A stretch of 18,222 nucleotides of DNA from Mucilaginibacter_A sp964244955 (GTDB taxonomy: Bacteria; Bacteroidota; Bacteroidia; Sphingobacteriales; Sphingobacteriaceae), in assembly GCA_964244955.1 (NCBI GenBank), contig CAXTKQ010000073.1, positions 1 through 18,222 on the forward strand, read 5' to 3'. The position numbers and the translations under genes were made by a program. This document shows, one piece after another, positions 7,430 to 13,947 of the stretch (positions are counted from its first letter, which is position 1; every line of letters starts with the position of its first letter). The notes under the pieces were generated by a model. That model was not told where the DNA came from. It did no database searches and saw only the letters and a list, made by a program, of their open reading frames with translations.

Positions 7430-7437
7430 TATCTTTG
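7430..7437 (+). promoter_or_regulatory. Probable -7 promoter box for rlmH
   Basis: TATCTTTG is a perfect match to the Bacteroidota -7 consensus TAnnTTTG, in the 93-base gap between the divergent MutS-like and rlmH genes. It predicts a leader of roughly 55-60 bases. A TTTA 19 bases upstream is only a partial -33 element. Confidence 0.45.
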
Positions 7438-7501
7438 TACAATCAGGTGCGAAAGTATCTAAATTAACACCAAATTTTGTTTTTAATTCTGTTGCTGAAA
7501 A

Positions 7502-7975
7502 ATGAAGATCACGCTGCTGGCCCTGGGCAAAACCGAAGAAAAATATTTAAACGAAGGCATCGAAATTTACCTGAAAAGGCTGAAGCATTACATCAAACTG
7601 GAAACCATTGAAATCCCGGAACTGAAAAACACCAAAGGCCTGAGCCAGGAACAGCAGAAAGCAAAAGAAGCGGAATTAATTTTGAAGAAACTTGTTTCCA
7701 CGGATTTTGTGGTTTTGCTGAACGAACGCGGACAGGAACTTTCTTCCCTGCAATTTGCCGATTTATTAAACAAAAGGATGCTGGCCTCAACCCAAAACCT
7801 GGTTTTTATCATCGGCGGTCCATACGGATTTGACAACAGCATTTACCAGCGTGCCAACGAAAAATTGTCGTTATCCAAACTTACCTTTTCGCATCAAATG
7901 GTGCGTTTGTTTTTTGCGGAACAGGTTTACCGCGCGTTTACGATCTTAAAGGGCGAGCCTTATCATCATGAGTAG
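7502..7975 (+). CDS. rlmH: 23S rRNA (pseudouridine-1915-N3)-methyltransferase RlmH
   Basis: Methylates N3 of pseudouridine 1915 in helix 69 of 23S rRNA on assembled 70S ribosomes, using S-adenosylmethionine. The 157 residues match the family's usual length of about 155-160. The SPOUT (trefoil knot) landmarks are present: FIIGGPYGF (103-110) for the SAM-binding knot, then SKLTFSHQMVRLFFAEQVYRA and the C-terminal GEPYHHE. ATG at 7502 starts a typical MKITLLALGKTEEKYL N-terminus. The gene has its own promoter box and lies divergent from the MutS-like gene. The 126 bases to the next gene on the same strand show no terminator and no copy of the dispersed motif. Confidence 0.96.
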   Translation: MKITLLALGKTEEKYLNEGIEIYLKRLKHYIKLETIEIPELKNTKGLSQEQQKAKEAELILKKLVSTDFVVLLNERGQELSSLQFADLLNKRMLASTQNLVFIIGGPYGFDNSIYQRANEKLSLSKLTFSHQMVRLFFAEQVYRAFTILKGEPYHHE

Positions 7976-8101
7976 GAAAGAGCGGTGGGCGGGGATTGAG
8001 GTGCGGTATGCCGGTTCAAATCCGTAAATTAGCAGCTTAATTACCGCCTGCATTTATACAACTAAAACTGGCAACGGGGAACTGAAAACCGCAACTGAAA
8101 T

Positions 8102-9025
8102 ATGGCCCACGATCACTCGCATTCTCATTCGCACCATCACCACGACCATGCGCCCAAAATCACGCATTTAACACACGCTTTTGTGATCGGTATTGCCCTG
8201 AATGCTGCTTTTGTTATAGCCGAATTTGTTTTCGGGTTGCTTACGCATTCGCTCTCTTTGCTGACGGATGCCGGCCATAATTTAAGCGATGTGGCCAGTT
8301 TAGCCCTGGCTTTGCTGGCGTTCAAACTTTCGGGCGTGGCCAAAACCAGCCAGTACACGTATGGTTACAAGCGTTCTACCATCATCGTTTCTTTGCTCAA
8401 CGCCATTATTTTGCTGGCTGCCGTTGTGATTATTGCTTACGAAGCCGTTAACCGTTTGATGCACCCCGAACCGATTGCCGGCGGCACGATTGCCTGGGTT
8501 GCTGCTGCCGGGATTTTGGTGAACGGCGTCACGGCCTGGCTTTTTATGAAAGGCAAAGACGACGACCTGAACGTAAAAGGCGCGTATTTGCACATGGCGG
8601 TGGATGCGGTTGTTTCTTTTGGCGTTGTGGTTTCGGGTATCATCATTTATTTTACGCATTGGTTTTGGGTAGATAGCTTAGTGGGTTTAATTATTGTGGT
8701 GGTGATTGTTGGCGGAACCTGGAGTTTGCTGAAAGAAAGTTTGCGGCTTTCTTTAGATGGCATCCCGAAGGAACTCGATCTGGAAAAGGTAAAAAATGCG
8801 ATGCTAAAAACAGCAGGCGTGCAAGATGTGCACCATATCCACATTTGGGCTTTGAGCACAACAGAAAATGCGTTGACGGCACACATCGTAATTGACCCAT
8901 CGGCCGTTGCTTCTTTTAACCGCATTAAAAAAGAGTTGCGGCACGAATTGCTGCACTTGGATATCCAGCATAGCACTTTTGAGCCGGAGTTTTCGGTAGA
9001 AAGTTGCAGTAACCAGGAATGTTAG
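8102..9025 (+). CDS. Cation diffusion facilitator (CDF) zinc transporter, CzcD/ZitB type
   Basis: A 307-residue inner-membrane antiporter expected to export Zn(II), possibly also Co or Cd, in exchange for protons. It begins with a His-rich tail (residues 3-16, eight His) that probably binds metal in the cytoplasm. Six hydrophobic helices follow between about 25 and 212. The intramembrane metal site is HD-HD: H59 and D63 (TDAGHNLSD) in helix 2, H164 and D168 (HMAVDAV) in helix 5, the set linked to zinc preference. The C-terminal cytoplasmic domain has VHHIHIWALS (243-252) and H261, typical of this family, and ends with a Cys pair (C302, C307). ATG at 8102 is the only start that keeps the His tail. 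A perfect inverted repeat follows 10 bases after the stop. No metal regulator gene is adjacent. Confidence 0.94.
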   Translation: MAHDHSHSHSHHHHDHAPKITHLTHAFVIGIALNAAFVIAEFVFGLLTHSLSLLTDAGHNLSDVASLALALLAFKLSGVAKTSQYTYGYKRSTIIVSLLNAIILLAAVVIIAYEAVNRLMHPEPIAGGTIAWVAAAGILVNGVTAWLFMKGKDDDLNVKGAYLHMAVDAVVSFGVVVSGIIIYFTHWFWVDSLVGLIIVVVIVGGTWSLLKESLRLSLDGIPKELDLEKVKNAMLKTAGVQDVHHIHIWALSTTENALTAHIVIDPSAVASFNRIKKELRHELLHLDIQHSTFEPEFSVESCSNQEC

Positions 9026-9035
9026 TAAGATAGGA

Positions 9036-9079
9036 ATGCTTCTTTTAGCACCCTAATTTTAGGGTGCTAAAAGAAGCAT
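9036..9079. repeat. Perfect 21-bp inverted repeat built on the dispersed motif
   Basis: The arms 9036-9056 and 9059-9079 pair without mismatch around a 2-base loop. Each arm carries the motif core ATGCTTCTTTTA / TAAAAGAAGCAT at its outer end and GCACCCTAA / TTAGGGTGC inside. It lies 10 bases after the CDF transporter stop and may terminate transcription, although no separate T-run follows. Confidence 0.9.
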
Positions 9080-9166
9080 GTCATTTCGACCGAAGGGAGA
9101 AATCTTCTTTCAACAACCACAGCCCAATCGCTTTGAAGAGGATTTCTCCCTTCGGTCGAAATGACA
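9079..9166. repeat. Long palindromic intergenic repeat (perfect 26-bp arms)
   Basis: Arms 9079-9104 (TGTCATTTCGACCGAAGG then GAGAAATC) and 9141-9166 pair without mismatch; the 36-base loop is also partly self-complementary. It shares its first base with the previous inverted repeat. I recall the same text as a common intergenic repeat in Bacteroidota genomes. A decayed relative is at 17206-17293. The 311-base gap 9026-9336 otherwise holds only one more dispersed motif (9249-9270) and pyrimidine-rich sequence with no convincing gene. Confidence 0.88.
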
Positions 9167-9248
9167 GCAATGCCGGAAGCTGCACAAACTAAACCTCATG
9201 CTTCCTTCTTTCCGGCTTCCGGAGTTTCCCAACTTCCAACTTTCTCCA

Positions 9249-9270
9249 ATACTTCTTTTATCAGCATAAA
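9249..9270 (-). repeat. Dispersed motif, copy g
   Basis: On the minus strand TTTATGCTGATAAAAGAAG followed by TAT: one change in the CCG part and T for C in the core. It sits in the gap between the CDF transporter and msrB. Confidence 0.75.
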
Positions 9271-9336
9271 GTCAATACCGGCTTGCCTTCAAACTCAAAC
9301 TAAAAATTCGCCGTTACCATTAGTAAAGAATCAAAA

Positions 9337-9705
9337 ATGGAATACAATAAATTAACACCGGAAGAAGAATACGTGATCCTGCATAAAGGGACTGAACGGC
9401 CTTTTACCGGTGAATACACCAATTTAAAAGATGCCGGAACGTACGTTTGCCGCCGCTGCAACACGCCGCTTTACACCTCAGATACCAAGTTCGAATCGCA
9501 TTGCGGCTGGCCAAGTTTTGATGATGAAATCCCAGGAGCGGTAAAACGCGTTGCAGACCGTGATGGCCGAAGGGTAGAAATTGTGTGCAACAACTGCGGT
9601 GCCCATTTAGGCCATGTTTTTACCGGCGAAAGGTTTACGCCTAAAAATACACGCCACTGTGTCAACTCTATTTCGATGAAATTTATCCCAGCAAAACAGG
9701 GCTAA
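9337..9705 (+). CDS. msrB: Peptide-methionine (R)-S-oxide reductase MsrB
   Basis: Reduces the R-epimer of methionine sulfoxide in oxidised proteins; cytoplasmic as encoded (no signal peptide). The 122 residues form a lone MsrB domain of normal size. Zinc-binding cysteine pairs are C38/C41 (CRRC) and C84/C87 (CNNC); the catalytic Cys is C108 in RHCVNSISM; HCGWPSF (55-61) gives C56, a possible resolving residue. The motif GAHLGHVF is also diagnostic. ATG at 9337 begins MEYNKLTPEEEYVILHKGTE, the usual N-terminus of the family. No MsrA domain or gene is adjacent. It stands alone between a repeat-rich gap and the nrdBA regulatory region. Confidence 0.96.
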   Translation: MEYNKLTPEEEYVILHKGTERPFTGEYTNLKDAGTYVCRRCNTPLYTSDTKFESHCGWPSFDDEIPGAVKRVADRDGRRVEIVCNNCGAHLGHVFTGERFTPKNTRHCVNSISMKFIPAKQG

Positions 9706-9754
9706 ATTGTAAAACGGGTTTCCGCTTACGATAAAAAACCGGCAATGTTGCCAA

Positions 9755-9784
9755 TGTGGATAACTTTAAAAGTGTTTAAAACTT
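9755..9784 (+). promoter_or_regulatory. DnaA-box match with a tandem half-like repeat upstream of nrdBA
   Basis: TGTGGATAA at 9755-9763 is the exact reverse complement of the DnaA box TTATCCACA. A related copy, TGTTTAAAACTT at 9773-9784, lies 18 bases on and mirrors TGTGGATAACTT. Both are about 30-60 bases upstream of the promoter-like box. In E. coli, nrdAB is regulated by DnaA through boxes upstream of its promoter, so an analogous role here is plausible inference. Confidence 0.45.
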
Positions 9785-9811
9785 GATCTTCCAGGCACCT
9801 TTCTCAAAGGC

Positions 9812-9819
9812 TATATTTG
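9812..9819 (+). promoter_or_regulatory. Probable -7 promoter box for nrdBA
   Basis: TATATTTG matches the Bacteroidota -7 consensus TAnnTTTG. It would give a leader of about 150 bases before nrdB. No clear TTTG -33 element is present at 19-20 bases. Confidence 0.45.
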
Positions 9820-9906
9820 TATCAGGGCGAACGAAAATTGTTCAACTCATTGGTAAAATTCATAATTGCCAATGCAAACTGAAAAACTAAAAAAATTTAT
9901 GCCGAT

Positions 9907-9939
9907 AAAAAAAGCCTTCCAAACAGGATGGCTTTTTTT
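9907..9939 (+). terminator. Hairpin with T-run in the nrdB leader (terminator or attenuator)
   Basis: AAAAAAAGCC (9907-9916) pairs with GGCTTTTTTT (9930-9939), extended inward by TCC/GGA across one mismatch. It ends 39 bases before nrdB. It may be the late terminator of msrB, but it lies downstream of the likely nrdB promoter box, so it could instead attenuate nrdBA. Its left side is fused to a variant of the dispersed motif (9893-9918, with AAAAAAAGCC in place of AAAAGAAGC). Confidence 0.7.
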
Positions 9940-9978
9940 GGCGGCTCATATTTCACCAATTAAAAAAAAGTATTACAA

Positions 9979-10959
9979 ATGATTGCAAATCAGGAAGATG
10001 AAGTATTGCTGCGGGAAAACAAAGACCGTTTTGTTATTCTGCCGATCAACTATCCCGCCATCTGGGAAATGTACAAAAAGCACGAAGCCAGCTTTTGGAC
10101 GGCCGAAGAAATTGACTTAACCGACGACCAGAAACACTGGGACAACCTGAGCGATGGTGAGCGGCATTTCGTTTCGCACGTGCTGGCGTTTTTTGCGGCA
10201 AGCGACGGGATTGTGAACGAAAACCTGGCCGTCAATTTTATGAGCGAGGTGCAGGTTCCGGAAGCGCGCTGTTTTTATGGCTTTCAAATTATGATGGAAA
10301 ATATCCACTCGGAAACCTATGCGCTGCTGATTGATTCGTACATTAAAAACCCGGTTGAAAAAGACCGCTTGTTCCACGCCATTGATACCGTTCCTTGTGT
10401 GAAGAAAAAAGCAGAATGGGCTTTAAAATGGATCAACAACGGCAATTTTGCACAGCGTTTGGTGGCTTTTGCCGCGGTGGAAGGTATTTTCTTTTCGGGT
10501 AGTTTCTGCTCTATTTTCTGGTTAAAAAAACGCGGTTTGATGCCGGGCCTGACTTTCAGCAACGAGTTGATTTCGCGCGATGAAGGTTTGCATTGTGAGT
10601 TTGCCTGTTTGTTGTACAGCATGTTGAACAACAAACTTTCTAAAGAGGAAGTAACCGAAATTATTGCCGATGCGGTAGTAATCGAAAAAGAATTTATTAC
10701 CGATGCGCTTCCGGTTCGTTTAATTGGGATGAATGCCGATTTAATGGGACAATACATCGAGTTTGTGGCCGACCGCTGGCTGGTAGAACTGGGTTACGAT
10801 AAATTGTATTTCGCCAACAATCCGTTTGATTTTATGGAGATGATTTCCCTGCAAGGCAAAACCAACTTTTTTGAAAAACGCGTTGGCGATTACCAAAAAA
10901 GCGGTGTGCTAAATACCGAAGCCAAAAGCCAGGCTTTTTCTATGGATGAAGATTTTTGA
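9979..10959 (+). CDS. nrdB: Class Ia ribonucleoside-diphosphate reductase, beta (R2) subunit
   Basis: Holds the diferric-tyrosyl radical cofactor that starts deoxyribonucleotide synthesis by NrdA. All the expected residues are visible: D46 (EEIDL), E107 and H110 with the radical tyrosine Y114 (MENIHSETY), E168 (VEGIFF), E202 and H205 (RDEGLHCEF). The 326 residues and the spacing resemble eukaryotic R2. Because Y114 is present this is a tyrosyl-radical enzyme rather than the Tyr-less class Ic. The C-terminus FSMDEDF is the short tail that docks on R1. ATG at 9979 is the first start in frame. nrdA follows 111 bases later on the same strand, so the pair is probably one operon despite two small hairpin repeats in the gap. 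Upstream lie a DnaA-box match and a TAnnTTTG box. Confidence 0.97.
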   Translation: MIANQEDEVLLRENKDRFVILPINYPAIWEMYKKHEASFWTAEEIDLTDDQKHWDNLSDGERHFVSHVLAFFAASDGIVNENLAVNFMSEVQVPEARCFYGFQIMMENIHSETYALLIDSYIKNPVEKDRLFHAIDTVPCVKKKAEWALKWINNGNFAQRLVAFAAVEGIFFSGSFCSIFWLKKRGLMPGLTFSNELISRDEGLHCEFACLLYSMLNNKLSKEEVTEIIADAVVIEKEFITDALPVRLIGMNADLMGQYIEFVADRWLVELGYDKLYFANNPFDFMEMISLQGKTNFFEKRVGDYQKSGVLNTEAKSQAFSMDEDF

Positions 10960-10961
10960 AG

Positions 10962-11063
10962 AAGCTGAAAGCTATCAGCAGTCAGCTTTCGGCCACTACC
11001 TAAACTGAACCAGATTAATTATGATATTCAAGCTGAAAGCTAATTGCTGACAGCTAAAAGCTC
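10962..11063. repeat. Two AGCTGAAAGCT-type repeats in the nrdB-nrdA gap
   Basis: AGCTGAAAGCT occurs at 10963-10973 and 11031-11041. The first pairs with AGCTTTCGGC (10984-10993) as a 10-bp hairpin with one G-U pair; the second is followed by a similar unit (CAGCTAAAAGCT, 11051-11062). A third member of the family ends the radical SAM gene at 15963-15994. The gap lacks the GATAAAAGAAGCAT motif. Confidence 0.7.
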
Positions 11064-11070
11064 CAAAACT

Positions 11071-13449
11071 ATGTTTGTAATAAAAAGAGACGGCAAAACC
11101 GAAACCGTAAAATTTGATAAAATAACTGCACGGATAGAAAAACTGTGCTACAGTTTGAACCCGGCATTGGTTGACCCGATTGATGTGGCCAAAAAAGTAA
11201 TCGAAGGTTTGTATGATGGCGTAACCACATCCGAACTGGATAATTTGGCGGCAGAAACCGCAGCTTCCTTAACCACCAAACACCCGGATTATGCACTTTT
11301 GGCTTCCCGTATTGCGGTTTCCAATTTGCACAAAAATACGATGAAATCTTTTTCCGGAACGATGCGGAAATTGCACGAATATGTGGACCGCAAAACCGGT
11401 AAAAATGCTTCTTTAATTGCAGATGATGTTTGGGAAGTAATCGAACAAAACGCAGAATTGCTGGACAGCACGATAATTTACGACCGCGATTTTGGCTTTG
11501 ATTACTTCGGATTTAAAACTTTAGAAAAATCATACCTGCTCAAAATTGAAGGACAAATTGTAGAGCGTCCTCAACATTTGTTTATGCGTGTTGCGGTTGG
11601 CATCCACAAAAAGGATGTGGAAAGCGCGATCAAAACCTACCATTTAATGAGCGAGCGTTGGTTTACACACGCCACACCAACGTTGTTTAACGCCGGAACG
11701 CCAAAAGCCCAAATGTCGAGCTGCTTTTTGCTGACCATGAAAGACGACAGCATCGAAGGCATTTACGATACGTTAAAACAAACGGCCAAAATTTCGCAAA
11801 GTGCAGGCGGAATTGGTTTGAGCATCCATAATGTACGTGCAACCGGTTCTTACATCAGCGGAACTAACGGAACCAGCAACGGGATCATCCCGATGCTCAA
11901 AGTTTTTAACGATACGGCGCGTTATGTAGATCAGGGCGGCGGCAAACGTAAAGGTGCTTTTGCCGTTTATTTGGAACCTTGGCACGCTGATATTTTTGAT
12001 TTCTTAGACCTCCGCAAAAACCACGGTAAAGAAGAAATGCGTGCCCGCGATTTGTTTTATGCGCTTTGGGTTTGTGATTTGTTTATGAAAAGGGTAGAAG
12101 CGGACGGCAACTGGAGTTTGTTCTGCCCGCATGAAGCACCAGGTTTAGCAGATTGCCACGGCGAAGAGTTTGAAGCTTTATACGAGCGTTACGAACGCGA
12201 AGGCCGCGCCCGCAAAACCATCAAAGCACAGGAACTTTGGTTTGCCATTTTGGATGCGCAAGTAGAAACAGGCACGCCATATCTGTTATACAAAGATGCG
12301 GCAAACAGCAAATCCAACCAGCAAAATTTAGGAACGATCAAAAGTTCTAACTTGTGTACCGAAATTATTGAGTACACGGCTGCAGATGAAGTTGCCGTTT
12401 GTAATTTGGCTTCTCTGGCTTTGCCTCGCTACGTAATTAACGGGTCTTTTGACCACGAAAAATTGTATGAAGTAACGTATCAGGTTACGCTGAACTTGAA
12501 CACCGTTATTGATCAAAATTATTATCCGGTTATTGAAGCGCAGAATTCCAATTTACGCCATCGTCCGGTTGGTTTGGGCGTTCAGGGTTTGGCGGATGCT
12601 TTCATCAAATTACGTTTACCGTTTGAAAGTGCCGAAGCGCAAAAACTGAACAAAGAAATTTTTGAAACCATTTATTTTGCCGCCATGACGGCTTCGAAAG
12701 ATTTGGCGATCAGGGATGGTGCTTACGAAAGCTTCCAGGGTTCGCCATTATCTAAAGGAAAATTCCAGTTTGATTTATGGAACGTAAAACCGGAAAGCGG
12801 CCGTTGGAACTGGGAAGAATTGCGCGCCGAAGTGGTAAAACACGGTGTTCGTAATTCGTTGTTGGTTGCACCGATGCCGACTGCTTCTACCTCACAAATT
12901 TTGGGCAACAACGAATGTTTCGAACCTTATACTTCCAACATTTATACGCGTCGTGTTTTAAGCGGAGAGTTTGTGGTGGTTAACAAGTTTTTGCTGCACG
13001 ATCTGGTTGCTTTAGGTTTGTGGAACAGCAATATGAAAAACAAGATCATCGCGGCAAACGGTTCGATCCAGGATATTCCTGAAATTCCGGCCCATATTAA
13101 GGAATTGTACAAAACCGTTTGGGAAATCAAGATGCGTACCATCATTGATATGGCTGCCGATCGTGGCGCTTACATCTGCCAGTCGCAATCTTTAAACCTG
13201 TTTGTCAACCAGCCAAATGCAGCCAAATTAACCTCGATGCACTTTTACGCCTGGAAAAAAGGTTTAAAAACCGGTATGTATTATTTACGCACACAAGCTG
13301 CTTCGCAAGCGGTTCAATTTACAGTAGAAAACCAAGGCGGAAAAAATATGGAAGCGGTTATCCCGGAACATATCAATCATCCGGCAGAAGAAATTCCGGC
13401 CGGGCCAAGCTGTTCGATGGAAGAAGGTTGCGTAACCTGTTCTGCCTAA
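11071..13449 (+). CDS. nrdA: Class Ia ribonucleoside-diphosphate reductase, alpha (R1) subunit
   Basis: Catalytic subunit reducing ribonucleoside diphosphates. The start is ATG at 11071 (MFVIKRDGKTE), not an in-frame TTG at 11044 which lies in repeat DNA; this gives 792 residues. An N-terminal ATP-cone (about 1-90) provides dATP/ATP activity control. Catalytic residues fall at the same numbers as I recall for human R1: redox cysteines C218 (SSCFLL) and C444 (VCNLASLALP), and N427, thiyl-radical C429 and E431 (SNLCTE). The radical-relay pair YY is in GMYYLRTQ, and the C-terminal swinging cysteines are C787 and C790 (GCVTCSA). It is thus a complete, eukaryote-like class I enzyme partnered with the upstream nrdB. 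A cluster of three hairpins begins 10 bases after the stop. Confidence 0.97.
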   Translation: MFVIKRDGKTETVKFDKITARIEKLCYSLNPALVDPIDVAKKVIEGLYDGVTTSELDNLAAETAASLTTKHPDYALLASRIAVSNLHKNTMKSFSGTMRKLHEYVDRKTGKNASLIADDVWEVIEQNAELLDSTIIYDRDFGFDYFGFKTLEKSYLLKIEGQIVERPQHLFMRVAVGIHKKDVESAIKTYHLMSERWFTHATPTLFNAGTPKAQMSSCFLLTMKDDSIEGIYDTLKQTAKISQSAGGIGLSIHNVRATGSYISGTNGTSNGIIPMLKVFNDTARYVDQGGGKRKGAFAVYLEPWHADIFDFLDLRKNHGKEEMRARDLFYALWVCDLFMKRVEADGNWSLFCPHEAPGLADCHGEEFEALYERYEREGRARKTIKAQELWFAILDAQVETGTPYLLYKDAANSKSNQQNLGTIKSSNLCTEIIEYTAADEVAVCNLASLALPRYVINGSFDHEKLYEVTYQVTLNLNTVIDQNYYPVIEAQNSNLRHRPVGLGVQGLADAFIKLRLPFESAEAQKLNKEIFETIYFAAMTASKDLAIRDGAYESFQGSPLSKGKFQFDLWNVKPESGRWNWEELRAEVVKHGVRNSLLVAPMPTASTSQILGNNECFEPYTSNIYTRRVLSGEFVVVNKFLLHDLVALGLWNSNMKNKIIAANGSIQDIPEIPAHIKELYKTVWEIKMRTIIDMAADRGAYICQSQSLNLFVNQPNAAKLTSMHFYAWKKGLKTGMYYLRTQAASQAVQFTVENQGGKNMEAVIPEHINHPAEEIPAGPSCSMEEGCVTCSA

Positions 13450-13458
13450 AAATCATCC

Positions 13459-13495
13459 GATAAAAGAAGCATTTTAAGTTGATGCTTCTTTTATC
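13459..13495. repeat. Head-to-head pair of dispersed motifs forming a 14-bp hairpin
   Basis: GATAAAAGAAGCAT (13459-13472) and ATGCTTCTTTTATC (13482-13495) pair perfectly around 9 bases. The right copy continues to 13504 (TGCATAAAA), so it is the fuller element. Ten bases after the nrdA stop, it could act as its terminator. Confidence 0.88.
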
Positions 13496-13511
13496 TGCAT
13501 AAAATCAGTGT

Positions 13512-13545
13512 CAACAAACGTTTCTCTCACGGGAAACGTTTGTTG
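13512..13545. repeat. 13-bp perfect hairpin
   Basis: CAACAAACGTTTC (13512-13524) pairs with GAAACGTTTGTTG (13533-13545) around TCTCACGG, partly closed by inner pairs. It is unrelated in sequence to the dispersed motif. It is the middle of three hairpins after nrdA; a terminator role is possible but the downstream T-run is weak. Confidence 0.75.
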
Positions 13546-13554
13546 TTTGTAGCG

Positions 13555-13584
13555 ATACTGTTTTTATCGGCATAAAAACAGTAT
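13555..13584. repeat. 13-bp perfect hairpin on a variant of the dispersed motif
   Basis: ATACTGTTTTTAT (13555-13567) pairs with ATAAAAACAGTAT (13572-13584) around the tetraloop CGGC. Read on minus, TTTATGCCGATAAAAACAG then TAT is the motif variant with ACAG for GAAG, also seen at 17624-17645. The match to the motif outside the loop makes it an element turned into its own hairpin. Confidence 0.8.
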
Positions 13585-13607
13585 TGGCTTAAAGCATCAA
13601 CATAAAA

Positions 13608-13820
13608 ATGACGAAGCACGAAATTATTGCCTGCGAGCGTTGCCAAAGCCGGATTGAATGTAAAGCCAATTCTTTCACCAAATGCCAATGCAGCGAAGTG
13701 CAGTTAACGCATGACGAAATAGAACATATTGCAGAAAATTATGAAGGTTGCCTTTGCGCTGCATGTTTGTTTGAACTTCGGCAGGAATATCAAAAAGGTT
13801 TAAGTATAACGGTTTCTTAA
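13608..13820 (+). CDS. Small cysteine-rich CWC-type protein
   Basis: A 70-residue protein with eight cysteines (C9, C12, C18, C26, C28, C48, C50, C53) in a CxxC...C...CxC...CxCxxC pattern. The text ACERCQSRIECKA, CQCSEVQL and CLCAACL fits the Cys-rich CWC family (PF14375) as I recall it: a widespread small protein, probably zinc-binding, of unknown function. ATG at 13608 is 158 bases after nrdA, behind three hairpins, with no evident promoter of its own and no Shine-Dalgarno. It might be read from nrdA transcripts that pass the hairpins. The desaturase gene starts 127 bases later on the same strand. I cannot assign a role. Confidence 0.72.
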   Translation: MTKHEIIACERCQSRIECKANSFTKCQCSEVQLTHDEIEHIAENYEGCLCAACLFELRQEYQKGLSITVS

Positions 13821-13865
13821 TCATCAATTGGCGCAAACAACCTGCTCTTTTTTGTGTACTTTATG

Positions 13866-13873
13866 TAAATTTG
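13866..13873 (+). promoter_or_regulatory. Probable -7 promoter box for the desaturase gene
   Basis: TAAATTTG fits TAnnTTTG, 74 bases before the start codon. A TTTG at 13851-13854 is too close for a standard -33 element. A 6+6 palindrome (TGACAG-AAAC-CTGTCA, 13897-13912) between this box and the start codon could be an operator. Confidence 0.4.
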
Positions 13874-13947
13874 CTTGTATTTTTAGTAAGCAGGCATGAC
13901 AGAAACCTGTCAATAAATACCTAAATTTGAACCCTTAAAGCAGCAAA

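Noticed and set aside
8005..8030. A tRNA-like T-loop, GGTTCAAATCC, in the rlmH-CDF gap
   Set aside because: The flanking bases do not form the 5-bp T stem or a 7-bp acceptor stem, and there is no anticodon arm or CCA in place. At most a chance match or a worn fragment.
9161..9355. Open plus-strand frame before msrB
   Set aside because: It begins in the right arm of the palindrome and ends inside msrB in another frame; composition is that of intergenic pyrimidine-rich DNA.
9895..9939. A riboswitch in the nrdB leader
   Set aside because: Only one simple hairpin with a T-run is visible; no conserved core of a known class (such as the cobalamin type) could be recognised.
10317..10757. 146-codon antisense open frame inside nrdB, and similar antisense frames in nrdA, the surface gene and the MutS-like gene
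   Set aside because: They mirror the codon structure of conserved genes and show no recognisable domain of their own.
11044..11070. TTG at 11044 as the start of nrdA
   Set aside because: The added nine residues come from the AGCT-type repeat; the ATG at 11071 gives the standard ATP-cone start and catalytic residue numbers equal to those recalled for the human protein.
13459..13584. CRISPR-like array, because of repeated similar units
   Set aside because: Repeats are in opposite orientations, of different sequence and uneven spacing; there are no cas genes in the window.
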